This document shows, piece by piece, positions 12,288 to 24,093 of a stretch of DNA of 64,000 nucleotides. Within the stretch, counting starts at the first letter, position 1; each line of letters starts with the position of its first letter. The notes under the pieces are model-generated. The model was not told the DNA's origin. It saw nothing but the letters and a program-made list of their open reading frames with translations, and made no database searches. The translations under genes and the position numbers were made by a program. Source of the stretch: Coleophoma eucalyptorum (Eukaryota > Ascomycota > Leotiomycetes > Helotiales > Dermateaceae); the NCBI GenBank assembly GCA_026120035.1, contig JALRME010000010.1, positions 744,001-808,000 on the forward strand, given 5' to 3'.

Positions 12288-12997
12288 ATGTCGTACGCAG
12301 CAGCAGCAGCAAAGGGTCCTAAGCAAACCCCAGAGGAGGTACGTAACCGCCCAATCTTTGCAATGAGTGTGGTATTGCATCACCCGATGTTTTACTCACT
12401 GCTCTGCATCAAAGACATTGGTCCCCAAAACACAACAGAACATGGACATAACTAACCAGACAATAGAAGCGAGCTCCTGCACCACCAGAGGTCATCCACT
12501 CCGAAGCAGCTTCCACGTCGTCTCTGATCGATGTTGACTCTGATTCCGTACACACTGTCCCCTCCAACTTTAACTCGCAAACCATCAAGACCGAGTCACA
12601 AAAGGAGCGCATCGAGCGTGAGGCTGCAGCCTTCGAGGCAAAAGCCAAAGCCGAGATAGAGCGTGCTGAGAAGGAGTTCTCCAAAAAGGAGAAGGAAGCT
12701 AAGGCCAAGGGAAAGAAGGTCGCTGCCCGTATCGAGGCCAACAGTGATAACCCAGTCTTTATTGGCAATGCAATCGCTATTGTTGGACTGAGTGCCGGTC
12801 TCGGATTCGGTGCCTACCGAAAGTACGCCGCAGGAGAGCTGACCTGGAAGGTTGTTGGCGCTTGGACTGGTTTGGTTGGCTTGTTTGCTGCTGGAGACTA
12901 CTACTTGAGCCAGTAAGTTACATCACTCGCTTTGATCTCGTTGATGCTAATCTTGCATAGATACCTTTTCAAGAACAAGTATCCACCAAAGAAGTAA
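12288..12997 (+). CDS. Om14-like mitochondrial outer membrane protein
   Basis: Three exons, join(12288..12338, 12467..12912, 12961..12997), 177 aa. The start follows a pyrimidine-rich leader, and the short first exon reads MSYAAAAAKGPKQTPEE. A Ser-rich segment (STSSLIDVDSDSVHTVPS) leads into a long Lys/Glu/Ala helix. Two hydrophobic segments follow, PVFIGNAIAIVGLSAGLGFG and TWKVVGAWTGLVGLFAAG, before a basic tail (FKNKYPPKK). This layout matches the fungal Om14 C-terminal-domain family; yeast OM14 is an outer-membrane protein linked to ribosome docking. Family assignment is from overall pattern and not from a catalytic motif. Confidence 0.72.
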
Positions 12998-13895
12998 AGC
13001 GATGGCTTTGGGGATATGATACGATATTTTGTTTCTACTATCTGGCGCCGGTGTGATGGATCGGTTCTTTGTTTTTGAGGTCTTTTCTCTTTTTACAGCA
13101 GACTCTCAGCTCCATTGTTTCCAGCTCTCTCAGCGTTCATGGTCCTGATTTTGATGTCAGCGGGGAATGGTGTTCTTCTTGCCTTTGTAGATATGGATTA
13201 TGATGGCCGAATGGATATCTTATGAACACTTTTGAATGCCAAGACTATGTATAGTTGTGATTCGAGAGGACTAATTCCATTACACATCAAGATAAGATAA
13301 ACATATTACTGGAGCTCGTGCTTAACTCGACTTCACAGAGAGCAAATCAGGAACAGGCACAAGGAGCAGCACAAGGAGCTGGACAAGGAGGTTAGTGGCT
13401 GGAGCAAGGAAGATGCAAATGCCTGAACCAGGCTAGTCCCACTCGCTCAGGTACAGACGAGAGTCCTGACGACATCAACATAACTTGTCCATAGCAGTTT
13501 GGCATATCGAGTAAGAGTACACATCAGCACAGTAGAGTTTTTATTTGCTTTTTCCCAGCCTCGCGCCAAACCCAATGGCTACCATTGGGTTACACCAAGT
13601 ACATACATAAACTGGACAACTGGGTTGCATTCCTGCCTTTTTGCTGATCTACCTTACCTTGACTTTTGCTTTGCTTTCTGTTCCCCACGCTTCTTCTTTA
13701 TCGCTTACGTCTCGCTCTGCTCTCCCCGCAATTATCCATTTGAGGTGTTGACGTCGTGTACTTGATATAAGACACCTACCTACCTTAAAAGCAAATCAAG
13801 AGATTTTTCATTCTATATTTACGGTTGAAGAGAGAGCCAAATACAGAAAAAATATAAACTCAGATTCCCTGGTGATAGCGCAAAGACCACACAGC
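12998..13895. other. intergenic region
   Basis: About 0.9 kb of 3' UTR and upstream sequence, including an imperfect reiteration of CACAAGGAG units at about 13354-13390. No gene supported. Confidence 0.5.
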
Positions 13896-14755
13896 ATGCC
13901 CTCTGCGAAAGGAAAGCCAACAGATCCGAAATTGAAGGAGAAGGTGACTGAGAGTATGTTGATATCTTCATTTGATTGTCTAGCGCATTATCTCAATGTA
14001 GTTGCTTTCTCTGACTCTGTATCTGAACCTTACGGACTTCGTAGTAATGAGTTTATCAATTGTATCAAGAATTTTGGACTAATCGGTTCATTGAACTCTA
14101 CAGAAGTTAAGAACGAAACAAATAAAGATGGCAGTGGAAAGGGGCAGATGGCAGCCTGGAAGGTAATTGATAACGTTCCCTCCCCTCAACCCAACAAAGC
14201 CAGCTCAATTGAGCCATATTGCCAGAGACAGAGACAGAGACAGAGACAGAGAAGACTTGGGACTGACATCCATAATCCGTGAACTTGCAGGCGAACAAGA
14301 TAGCCAAGGAATATGAGGCTAAAGGCGGCGACTACGAGAACGAAGCCGGCTCGAAAGATAAGCCCAAGAAAGGACCCCCTGAGAAAAAGTCTGAGGAGAC
14401 AAAGAAGCAGGAGTTGGAAGAAGCTGAGGTGAAAAAGACGAAGGAGGAGGAGGAGAAGGAGAAGGAAGAGGAGGAAGAGACAAAGAAAGACGAAGACAAG
14501 AACGAAAAAGAAGTAGAAGCAGAACAGGAAGAAGAAAAACCCAAGGCGAATCAAGGAAAGAAAGCGGGGCGGCCAAAGAAGAGCGAAGCTGCAAAGAAGG
14601 AGAAGAAGGAACCGGCAAAGGGGACCAGAAGTAGTGCCAGGCAGAGGGCGGGGGCGAAGAGGAAGGGTAGTGAAGAGGAAGAGGAGGTCGAAGAAGAGGA
14701 TGAAGAAGAGCCTGCGAAGAAGAAGAACAAGAAGACTGCCAAAGCGAAGAATTAA
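13896..14755 (+). CDS. highly charged Lys/Glu-rich protein, AT-hook-like motif
   Basis: Three exons, join(13896..13953, 14104..14162, 14291..14755), 193 aa. Frames join cleanly at GTATGT..CAG and GTAATT..CAG. The N-terminus reads MPSAKGKPTDPKLKEKVTEK, followed by a Gly/Lys segment (GSGKGQMAAWKANKIAKEYE). The rest is alternating Lys and Glu with one KKAGRPKKSE segment resembling an AT-hook core (GRP flanked by basic residues), and the C-terminus ends in basic KKKNKKTAKAKN. Small fungal proteins with this N-terminus are common but uncharacterised. A nuclear, DNA-associated role is an inference from composition. The second intron carries a CAGAGA microsatellite. Confidence 0.75.
14223..14252. 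repeat. (CAGAGA)5 microsatellite within an intron
   Basis: Five perfect CAGAGA hexamers lie 38 bp before the acceptor of the second intron of the charged-protein gene. Confidence 0.9.
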
Positions 14756-16496
14756 GGCTGTGATGATGGCGATTCTGGAGAGTGGAGGCAGATCTATAAA
14801 AGGGAGTATGGTATGGCAATGCGAGTGTCTTCTGGTTTTCTTCCACTTCCTATATCTGTATGCTGATTTAATGCTATGTTGTATAACACCACCTGCAATC
14901 TTACGAATATGATCTTGCACTTTGCATAAACCAACCCGATACTGAACTTCATACTTGTTTGAGAAGCATGGCATGAAGGCAAGCGACTAAGTGAAGCGAC
15001 AGGTGCCTTACTCAGTTCCAGAAGGTACTGCAATATTATGGCATACAACTTACCTATAAAGATATTCATGACGGACTGTTTACTTCTTGAATCATTCCTC
15101 TACTTCACTGCTTATTTGATTCGATATGTATTGTCTTCATTCTGCAGGATGGATCATTCTTACCCACTGGCTCCATTGAAGTATTTCATTCTGAAGAAAC
15201 AAACTCGATTCAATTGCAACAACTTTCAGTCTTTCTTTTTGCTAGTGAGTTAGTTTTCGGATGCTCTTTTTTTTCCCCTTAAATCTCTGTTCCCATCCGC
15301 TAATATCGTCGTGATTTCTGCAAATGCTTGGTACTACAGTCAGCAAACAGAGTGACCAAAGCATGAAGACTTCAGGAATACGGGAAAATAGGGAAACATG
15401 TTCGTTAAATACAGCCCCTAGCTGCTTTACTACTTCGACATTACTAACTGTCTATAATCCATGGACAGGACTAGCAGCAGTCATGGACAGCACATTTTCG
15501 GCAGTCTCAGAGCAAGTGTCTTACATGGATCCTTTGAAAACTAGTCGATTGAAGGGGCTGATTACTTCCTTTCTGTAACTTGAGTTGAAGCGTAGCTGAG
15601 CTATTCTGGATTCCTAATGGCATTGGGATAATGGTCACACTCATGACAAAGACCCATTTAAAGGTTCAACAACCACCCATTCATCGCTCACGTCTCCCAG
15701 GAATGATAAATCACCACACTGGGATGTTTAGTCTGCTCAAAAACTTACTGCTGAAAGAGAGGGAAAACACACTAATGAAAATGAGGAGATTGAGGAGGCA
15801 CACAAGGAGTAAGATAAATTCCTTACAAATTTTTACTGAGGTGGAGAACAAGACAACCCAGCTATGTAGCGAACATTTTTGGAGATGACCAGAGAGCTAG
15901 TGAAATCCCTTGCACCAACTTCTATGGCTGCATTGGAAATGGACATTTGACTCAGAAAGTAAATTGAATGTGGCACTCGTGAGGAGGCTGAGGGCGACTT
16001 GAGCAGCGGATGGGAAACACAGCTTCAAAGCAGATTTTAATGCTGGGGCTTGCGTCTCCTTTTTCTTTTTATGAAACTGGATGAAATACAAAATCAAACC
16101 TGTGATTATTTGATACTTGCCGTTACCGATCCCATTTTACTGCATCAAATTAACCATACCGTTGTTGCTCTTGATCCCAAACCCAGCCTCCTGATGCCAG
16201 GTGCTGGTCTAAAGAACAGACGCCTAGGAACTAGATGCAAACTATTCTATCAATAATTCGACACTGTTCCAAAGTAAGTATAGCATTTTGCTCCATCCAC
16301 TCGGGACACTTCGAGTATAGGGAACGCGTCTTATATGGCCTTAATTGTAATACATTACGCCCTTCACCAACCCATCGAAGTCACTCTACTACTAGACTAA
16401 GTTATTGAGAAAACGACTACTAAATTGAACCAAGTTGGACCGTTGGATGAATACCACTTTACCAACAGCTACCTCGTACCCTACTTCCTAAGTCAC
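14756..16496. other. intergenic region with a possible degenerate coding remnant
   Basis: About 1.74 kb without an intact gene. Around 15720-16060 short coding-like pieces alternate between frames. One reads MTRELVKSLAPTSMAALEMD, then TGA, LRK, TAA, then IECGTREEAEGDLSSGWE. Such stops could come from CGA and CAA by C-to-T change, so a decayed, possibly RIP-mutated element is conceivable. No family could be named. Confidence 0.35.
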
Positions 16497-16519
16497 CTAG
16501 AGTGTATTACCTAGTAGTT

Positions 16520-17636
16520 CACTTTGGGTGTTAACATCGGCTTGCTTGTCAAGCAAGAGCTTGACGATTGCCTCGTGCCCTTCTAATGAAGGTGCTTGGA
16601 GTGCGGTACCGTAGTCACCGCCTTGGACGTTGACGTCGGCTTGCTTGTCAAGCAAGAGCTTAACGATTGCCTCGTACCCTCCATATGAAGCTGCTTGGAG
16701 TGCGGTACCGTAGTCTCCACCTTGGACGTTGACGTCGGCTTGCTTGTCAAGCAAGAGCTTAACGATTGCCTCGTACCCTCCGTCTGAAGCTGCTTGGAGT
16801 GCGGTATTGTACTCTCCACCTTGGACCCTCCGTCTGAAGCTGCTTGGAGTGCGGTATTGTACTCACCACCTTGGACGTTAACGTCGGCTTGCTTGTCAAG
16901 CAAGAGCTTAACGACTGCCTCGTGCCCTCCGTCTGAAGCTGCTTGGAGTGCGGTATTGTACTCTCCACCTTGGACGTTAACGTCGGCTTGCTTGTCAAGC
17001 AAGAGCTTAACGACTGCCTCGTGCCCTCCGTCTGAAGCTGCTTGGAGTGCGGTAACGTAGTCTCCACCTTGGACGTTGACGTCGGCTTGCTTGTCAAGCA
17101 AGAGCTTAACGATTGGCTCGTGCCCTCTTATTGAAGCTGCTTGGAGTGCGGTACCGTATCTTCCACCTTGGATGTTGACGTCGGCTTGCTTGTCAAGCAA
17201 GAGCTTAACGATTGCCTCGTGCCCTCTTATTGAAGCTGCTTGGAGTGCGGTACCGTATCTTCCATCTTGGACGTTGACGTCGGCTTGCTTGTCAAGCAAG
17301 AGCTTAACGACTGCCTCGTGCCCTTCTAATGAAGCTGCTTGGAGTGCGGTACCGTAGTCTCCACCTTGGACGTTGACGTCGGCTTGCTTGTCAAGCAAGA
17401 GCTTAACGATTGCTTCGTACCCTCCATATGAAGCTGCTTGGAGTGCGGTACCGTATCTTCCACCTTGGACGTTGACGTCGGCTTGCTTGTCAAGCAAGAG
17501 CTTAACGATTGCCTCGTGCCCTCCGTCTGAAGCTGCTTGGAGTGCGGTACCGTATCTTCCACCTTGGACATTGACGTCGGCTTGCTTGTCAAGCAAGAGC
17601 TTGACGATTGCCTCGTATCCTCCATATGCTGCCGCT
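16520..17636 (-). repeat. array of near-identical 99-bp ankyrin units
   Basis: Eleven copies of a 99-bp (33-residue) unit encode GHEAIVKLLLDKQADVNVQG followed by G.YGTALQAAS. Units differ by only a few bases. Each contains the inverted repeat CTTGCTTG-t-CAAGCAAG. Spacing is constant at 99 bp except between 16786 and 16836, where one unit is only 50 bp long, so 49 bp are missing and the reading frame breaks. Confidence 0.95.
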
Positions 17637-20454
17637 ATAAGTAAACTGCGGTATGACCCGCTACTAAGCTCATTTATATTAGATACGTACTTGAGGAGGA
17701 TATTGAAAATGTGTTCCTGTCGCCCTGCTGCTGCTACTTGGACTGCATTTCCTACTAATTGATAACTATTTCTTATCATAACATTTTCTCTAATCAATCT
17801 TTTAACAATCTTGTTTCTGACTTGGCCATCTCTATAATGGTCGGCCCAATAGAATACAGCATATGGAGATAATATAGGCATATCTCCGTAGTCTTTTAAT
17901 GAAGTACGATCATAAACTTCTAACATAGATTTGTAGACATTGATCGATTTAGCAACAATTTCCGGCAGCAGAAGTAATCGTATGCAAGCTATAGCCATCC
18001 GTTCGTGGGATCCTTCTAACGTAAAGGAGCCTTTCCAGATTTGATCTTTTAGTACCTTAAGCTCCCTCTTACGTATCAAGAACTCTTTGACGGTCTGATG
18101 AATAAAATAGACCTTAGAATCTATAACAGAAATGATAAGACCACAACGTCCAGGAAGCGTCTCTTCTAAGCTTTTCGGGTCTTCCAAATCGATATCGGCA
18201 TATGACGTTGTCTTATCGGAGATACAGAGAGCAGTCGTAATTTCTTCGGGTGAAAGCGGTTGATATGCTATTAACACAATCTCCAAAATTCTCCTTGTAC
18301 GTTCCTGGTTTTTGCACTTTGCAAGTAGCGATTCATATGCTGCATCTATTCCTTGGGGAAGTGTAGTTATAATCTCCTTCATGGTTGTTACTGTCCTTGG
18401 CCATTCTTCTGGAAGAGATTGTAGCACCAAGCGTAGCCATAGATAAGTACGTTGTTCCATTTCGAGTAAGGTTTTTTGAAGGTAGTCACGCACTTCTGGA
18501 GGGAACTCGATCTGATCGTCGAGCTCAGCGACACGATATTTTATTACTTCGTCGATCTCCCTTTTGATTTCGGCTGATTCTGATGCTCCATCTAGCTGTA
18601 TACCTACGCTAGTACGAAGTATACCTTTAAAAGCTGCTTTAAGATCAAGGTAGGGTCGACTTGTTAATAGAAAACGAAGGTCGTACAACAAAGACTGCTC
18701 TTTAATAGCATAAAATCTTTCAACTGACGATATAAGTTCTCTACGCTCATCTTCCTGGCATTCGTCAAGAGCATCGAGAAGACAGAGAACCCGTCCAGTA
18801 TTAGGGTCTTTGACTGAATTAATCAAGATTGTCCATAGATTAGAGAACGATGCTTCGGATATTTTGGATCCTTGATCTCGAAACAGTGGTAAAACATACT
18901 TGATTAAGCTAGGTCGTTGCTTAATCAGTTGATGTAACAAGGAGAGGAGAGCTTTACGAGCGCTCCGTTGGTCACTACTAGTATCTTTGAAGAAGAAGTA
19001 GAGAATACAGGCTCCGGTTCCGATCGAGGTCTTTGGTAGATCTTCATCGATAATACATCTAGATAGCACCGACTTACCGCAGCCAGCGTCCGCCGAAATC
19101 CAAAGCAACCTTTGCTTATTACTATCTCGCCATTGGAGATAATGTGAATGTTTAAGAGCCCACCAGCATGTATTTGGTACACGTTCTGGGTTCTGATCTT
19201 TCTGATGACTGTAATCCATCCCAGACGGAAGGAGAGCTTGATAACACTCCCTCTCTTCCTTCGCTAGCTCGTATTGTTCGTGGTCATCTTTTGATATAAA
19301 ACGAGTTTGTAGGTCCTTTACACCCTCTTGAATATAGGATATTCGAGTAGGTATGTCTTCAAGCTTCTTTAAAAACTCGCCAAAGGTTAGACTTCTTAAA
19401 TCTTCGTCCAGCTTTTGGTAGACTTCTTGATAGAATGTTTCGGATATACGAAGTTTATAAGTTTCTGGCTCTTTATTCGGAATTTCCTTACACTTCTGAT
19501 ATGCGATTTTGACTCTCCTTATAATAGAGTCTTTATTTTCGAAAATATGGGGTAGTAGCTTAAGAAAAAACTCGTGTAGGTCGACTTGCGATTTCTCTCC
19601 GGTAAGCTTGGCTCTGACCGTGGTTTGAAGAAAGAGGTTAGGCGGAAATGTCTTATTGAAATCGCCATTGAGTACAACTGGAATGATCTTAGCACTCGTC
19701 GCCGGATTCTGTCTCTGTGATTCTAGCAGGGCAATTTCAGTCATTACGTGATGGAAGTCTGGGTCGTTCAAACTGCCTTCAACAACTTGACGCAGCCTTT
19801 CCTTGACCATATCCTCTGCGGGCTTTCCTGTGTTGTCAACTGCACCTCGAATACCTTCTCGGTATGTTTTATAAAAATCTGAATTTATGTACTCTCCTAG
19901 TAGTTCGGACCCGCAGAGAATCACCTTTTCAACAGACTGTGGGTGGATGGGACGAGGGAGTAAGCATATCTGGTTGTCTAAAATGTCGTGAATGGCGCCA
20001 TTACTGACAGAATGGCAGAAGAAGACGCCCTTGTCCGAGCCTTTAGGTAGCTTATCGGATTGAAGATTGGTCCCAATGCGATTAAGCCATGTTATGAGTT
20101 GCTTTGAAATTTCTTCTGACGACTCGTTCTGCGTCTCCTTATTTTTGTGGGCATAGACTAAAAATATGCTTGATGATTCGTATTCCATTATTATCCTCAG
20201 CGTATTTAACGCTCCATCGAAAATCATCTCTGGGTTGGCATCTCGGTACTCCTGCTCTTGCTTAGGGTTCTTCGGCAGGGCTGGTTGCCAAAAGGGCTTA
20301 TACGTGCTGGACTACTATTAGCATGTAGTTATTAGATACAAATGTTAACTCACATCACTATCCAAAGGGGAAGGCTGGCTAGTACGAAAGTGAACATCAA
20401 CAGCCACAAGCTGTTGGATAAAGCTTCCTCAAGAATTGTCACTATCTCGCTCAT
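16583..20454 (-). CDS. membrane-anchored TIR-like/NACHT/ankyrin NLR
   Basis: Two exons, complement(16583..20306, 20354..20454), 1274 aa. The GTGAGT..CAG intron joins frames exactly. Exon 1 adds a hydrophobic segment (about residues 16-34, LWLLMFTFVLASLPLWIV), a likely membrane anchor. Residues about 78-250 look TIR/SEFIR-like: strand IFLVYAH, helix SKQLITWLNRIG, strand TNLQSDK, later KVILCGSELLGEYI, then a Glu-containing helix before KIIPVVLNG. The NACHT domain has Walker A SADAGCGKS (about 439-447) and Walker B LCLLDALDEC (about 541-550). Eight in-frame ankyrin repeats follow (about 930-1195). A 49-bp loss at about 16821-16836 throws the last 80 codons out of frame. In the original frame, three more repeats would run to a stop at 16497. 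Such fungal NLRs act in non-self recognition and cell death; this role is by family. Confidence 0.88.
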
Positions 20455-22444
20455 TTTGGATTATGCAACGGCGTCTCGTTGCTTTCGAGGCGGCGAATAG
20501 GTGCCAGTGATGGAAGAGATTGAGGCAGTAACATAGGTCAAGATGAAGAAGTTTTTGTTAAGCTCGCAAGTGCAATCATAGGCCCTCCTCATGCCCCTTA
20601 TGAGTTGCTTCGGCTGAGCCTTTTTGCATTGCGGCTATGTCAGATCGGTGCGCGCGAATAAGCAAGTACAATTAGCTATGAACATATGCTGCAGGCCAAT
20701 CATTTATCAGGTGGGTAAATTTGTTATCACAAGGCTGCCCCCAATAGAGAAAATGCATGGAAATTACCACGCCACAATCTGAAGCTCAGCCTTCGCCCAA
20801 TTGCCACATTCGGCCGCTGTGCAGTAGTGGTGTGGTAAGCTTGGCTAGTGATAGCTGATATACTTTAATTTAATCGCTAGCAATGGATATTGTCGGAATG
20901 TCATTACAAGTCAATCACGAGACCTAATCACATGTATACAGTATCAATAGCGAGGGAGGTACTTATACCTCTCTGCCTCACCCTCTCTTCAATCAACATC
21001 TATGAACAAAAGTACTTATGAACCTATTCTGAACCTGATTTGACTTGAGAGTCACTTATTACCTTACTTCACGCAAACCAACAGATATAAACACTACAAG
21101 ATATCTGCGCTACTTAAACCTCAACAGGAAAAACTCATGTGCTCGGCGTCCTGTGCTACTCATAGATTTAGTTGTTAGCATGTGTCAGAATATTTCATTG
21201 AGAGCCTCTTTCCCAGATTGAACATGGTATCAACTCGCACGAGGAAACCAAAGAGTGAGTTCAAAACCCCTTTCGCAATAGGTGGTATTTTGTCGCAGCC
21301 TTGTCACAGAGGAAATAATGCCTGATAAAGCAACTGGCGAACTTCAAAGCCAGTAGAACCATCTAGGAGATGCCCTAGGTTTGCTCCTTATCGGCTGTAA
21401 TATTGTGCAGAAAGCTATAGCACAACTCGTTGGATATATGTACCATCAGGTCATTTGGGAAGGACAGCAGTAGGATCGGGATCGTGCCAGTCGCATTTTC
21501 TTTTAGGTAAGTAGGCTATGGATTAATAATTTTCCATTTGCTGTTGGGAAAAAGTGCTTAGTGTCGCTAGCTACTATCTCTCGTGTCCATCTCCACAGAT
21601 TAGACAAGTAACATTATCTGAGTCTCCGGTGCTGCCTGCCCATTTTCCCCATCTCGATTGTGACAGGAAAATCATAAGAAGCGGTCGGAAGTCCCCACAA
21701 AGTACAAAGAGCATATTCATATGCTACTATAATGGGGGTTGATGCACAGATCACTTCTCAGCACACTTGATTTAATCAAAACCTAACATAGGTCTATGAC
21801 TTGGAGTTGTAGTAAAGTCGAGCAAAGAATAAGTACACAAGGCAGCATTGGATTGCTTAAGAAGCATTGGCTACTGTCTCCTGTGATATAAGAGAAATCA
21901 AAACTCTCAAGAAGTCTTGACTACAACTGTTCCGCCGAATACAGAAGTAACCCAGTGAGCGTTATCTCAAGGCAACGACAAGAAGTTGTACCTACCATAA
22001 GATTTTCCTAAGGAGTGGTCTGTGAGAATATCTGGACCGAACTTTATTACCTGGAATGGAGATACTGGAGACTTGTCAGATCCACCAGTACCACCATCGG
22101 AAGATAACTTGGCAGCGTCCATATAATACTTTCATGACTGCAACCAGAACCATGCCGCTATTTGTAGTAGCAGTACTACGTTAAAAAGAGATCTGGCTGT
22201 GCCCGTGGTATCAAAAACTAAGGAAGTATCAGACAGAGACCTTGCAACTGCTCGCAATACCCGATATGATAGACTATTAGCCCTAAAATCCTGATGTAGT
22301 CCAGATATGTTGATACCGCTTAGCTGTGCCACATGACTCATACCTGACCGGAATGGGTCGGCGCAACGTTGGTGATCCAGTGAAGAAGTAAGTAGAAATA
22401 CTTTGAACTGTCAATCCCTATAATAAGATTGGCATGTCAAAAAT
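20455..22444. other. intergenic region
   Basis: About 2 kb of AT-leaning sequence upstream of the NLR and of the GNAT gene. Short frames only; nothing recognised. Confidence 0.5.
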
Positions 22445-23011
22445 ATGGAAAATCATCCATTTCTTGAAAGTCGCTTCATCATCAACCCGGCAATCTCGGC
22501 CGAGGACTTGACAGCTGTCGAAGGCCTCCTAAAAGTTTACTGCGAAACCAGCATCCCACCACTCCCACTCACAGAGATCGGCAACCTCCCAGGTGTCTAC
22601 CAAGCGCCCAGCGGCGCCTTACTTCTCGCACGCTCCACAGCGCCTGATGCCCTTCCCCTCGGCATCATCGGCCTCAAGTGCCCATCATATCTCCCGCCTA
22701 AAGCGTGTGAGATGAGCAGACTGTACGTCTCACCCGCGGCTCGGGGCACTGGTCTGGGTAAAGCTTTGGTGAAGGCGGTGTTTGAAGAGGCGAGGAGGCT
22801 GGGCTATGATGAGATGCGGTTGGGGGCATTTGAGATTAATGGTCCCGCGCTGCGGTTGTATGAGTCTTGTGGCTTTAGGCGGAGGGAGAGGTATAAGCCT
22901 AAGGTATTTGAGGGGCTGGTATTTTTTGAGATTGATTTGAGAGATAGAGAAGCGGCTGAGACTGTAAAGGAGATGGTTGAGCGGGAGGTGGTTGCGGTTG
23001 CAGATAGTTAG
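22445..23011 (+). CDS. GNAT family N-acetyltransferase
   Basis: Intronless, 188 aa. This is a single GNAT domain that transfers acetyl from acetyl-CoA to an unknown amine. Motif A is clear: MSRLYVSPAARGTGLGKAL, where RGTGLG is the pyrophosphate-binding loop, followed by helix VKAVFEEARRLGY. Motif B is ALRLYESCGFRRRERY. The layout (substrate-lid N-terminus, GIIGLKC strand before motif A) is that of small fungal stand-alone GNATs resembling bacterial RimI/PhnO-type enzymes. The substrate cannot be deduced. It stands alone between large intergenic gaps. Confidence 0.9.
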   Translation: MENHPFLESRFIINPAISAEDLTAVEGLLKVYCETSIPPLPLTEIGNLPGVYQAPSGALLLARSTAPDALPLGIIGLKCPSYLPPKACEMSRLYVSPAARGTGLGKALVKAVFEEARRLGYDEMRLGAFEINGPALRLYESCGFRRRERYKPKVFEGLVFFEIDLRDREAAETVKEMVEREVVAVADS

Positions 23012-24093
23012 CGAATGGAATACCGCTTTTAGAGCGGCAGGTGTGAGCGCGATCTACTGCTCAATATTGGATTTCCTCTGTTATATTCTTACAATATATG
23101 CTACATCAGTCTTAATTAGGAAGGTAGACAGATTTGGCACCGCAAATGGCAATTCTCGACCTTGCAATAAGCTTCAGGTCGAGCGGATTATAAAGCTCAA
23201 CAGTGGGACAAGGTATGAGGTTAGGCAAAGTAGACTTCGATTTCTTCATACATAAGTTTATCATAGCCAATCTGACGAGTACTTCACACCAAAGGAAACA
23301 TCAAACCTGATACCTGCCGTAGTTTGACTAGTTTCAATGACAGTGTTTCACTTCATACGTACTTGATGACTTAAGCTTGGATGAGGCCATCAAATAGGTA
23401 GAGTCTGATCATCAGACATTCGAATATCGCCAACGAAGAGTTAACCAACCCCCGATATTACAACCAAAGAAAAAAAAAACCAATAGTCACCGAAGATCTA
23501 AATGAATAGCTCTGCCCAGAAAAATACGTTGCACAGAGACTCCCAAACTAAAGAAGTTACGACGGTGCAAAGCAAACAAGCCAATCACGAACGCCCAAAT
23601 CTCAACCGATCGCTTCCATTCAACGCGACACAAGCGAGAAAATCTTTATTTGACCTCGTCTGTCCAGCTCTACTGGGAAGTGTCACAACCGCTGAAGATC
23701 TAACAATATCTTGACTATTCTACTTCTTTTGAATATCATCTTGATAGAGTGAGGATAAATCACGTGATTATTCTATCTAGGCTCTTCGACGGAGTTCGAT
23801 CTTTACCGGGGGCAAGTTCTAGATTTGGATATATAGAGAAGAGATACTGGACGTCATTTGAAAGTGTGATATAGCCTCTTAGACCTGACCTGGCAATATA
23901 CTTGTCGGATAGTCCATTAACCATACCTTACTTGGCTGGTTATCCCCACCTGCACTCCTCACCCATCAACTATCTACGTTCACGCATCCAGCAACTGCTA
24001 GAGAATCGAGCACAACTTCTGCTCGATCATACGCCACTCAATCCTTGCCGACTCACAACCCCGAAAAGAGGAGACAGGAAATAGAAGAACAAG
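23012..24093. other. intergenic region
   Basis: About 1.1 kb with an A-tract near 23470 and a pyrimidine-rich leader before the next gene. No supported gene. Confidence 0.5.

Noticed and set aside
14186..14974. 262-codon minus-strand frame rich in Leu/Phe/Arg
   Set aside because: It is the antisense of the Lys/Glu-rich gene and the CAGAGA microsatellite, and its composition simply mirrors those repeats.
16520..17636. Regular 99-bp repeats considered as a CRISPR or minisatellite array
   Set aside because: There are no variable spacers, and the period equals 33 codons encoding ankyrin repeats in frame with the NLR.
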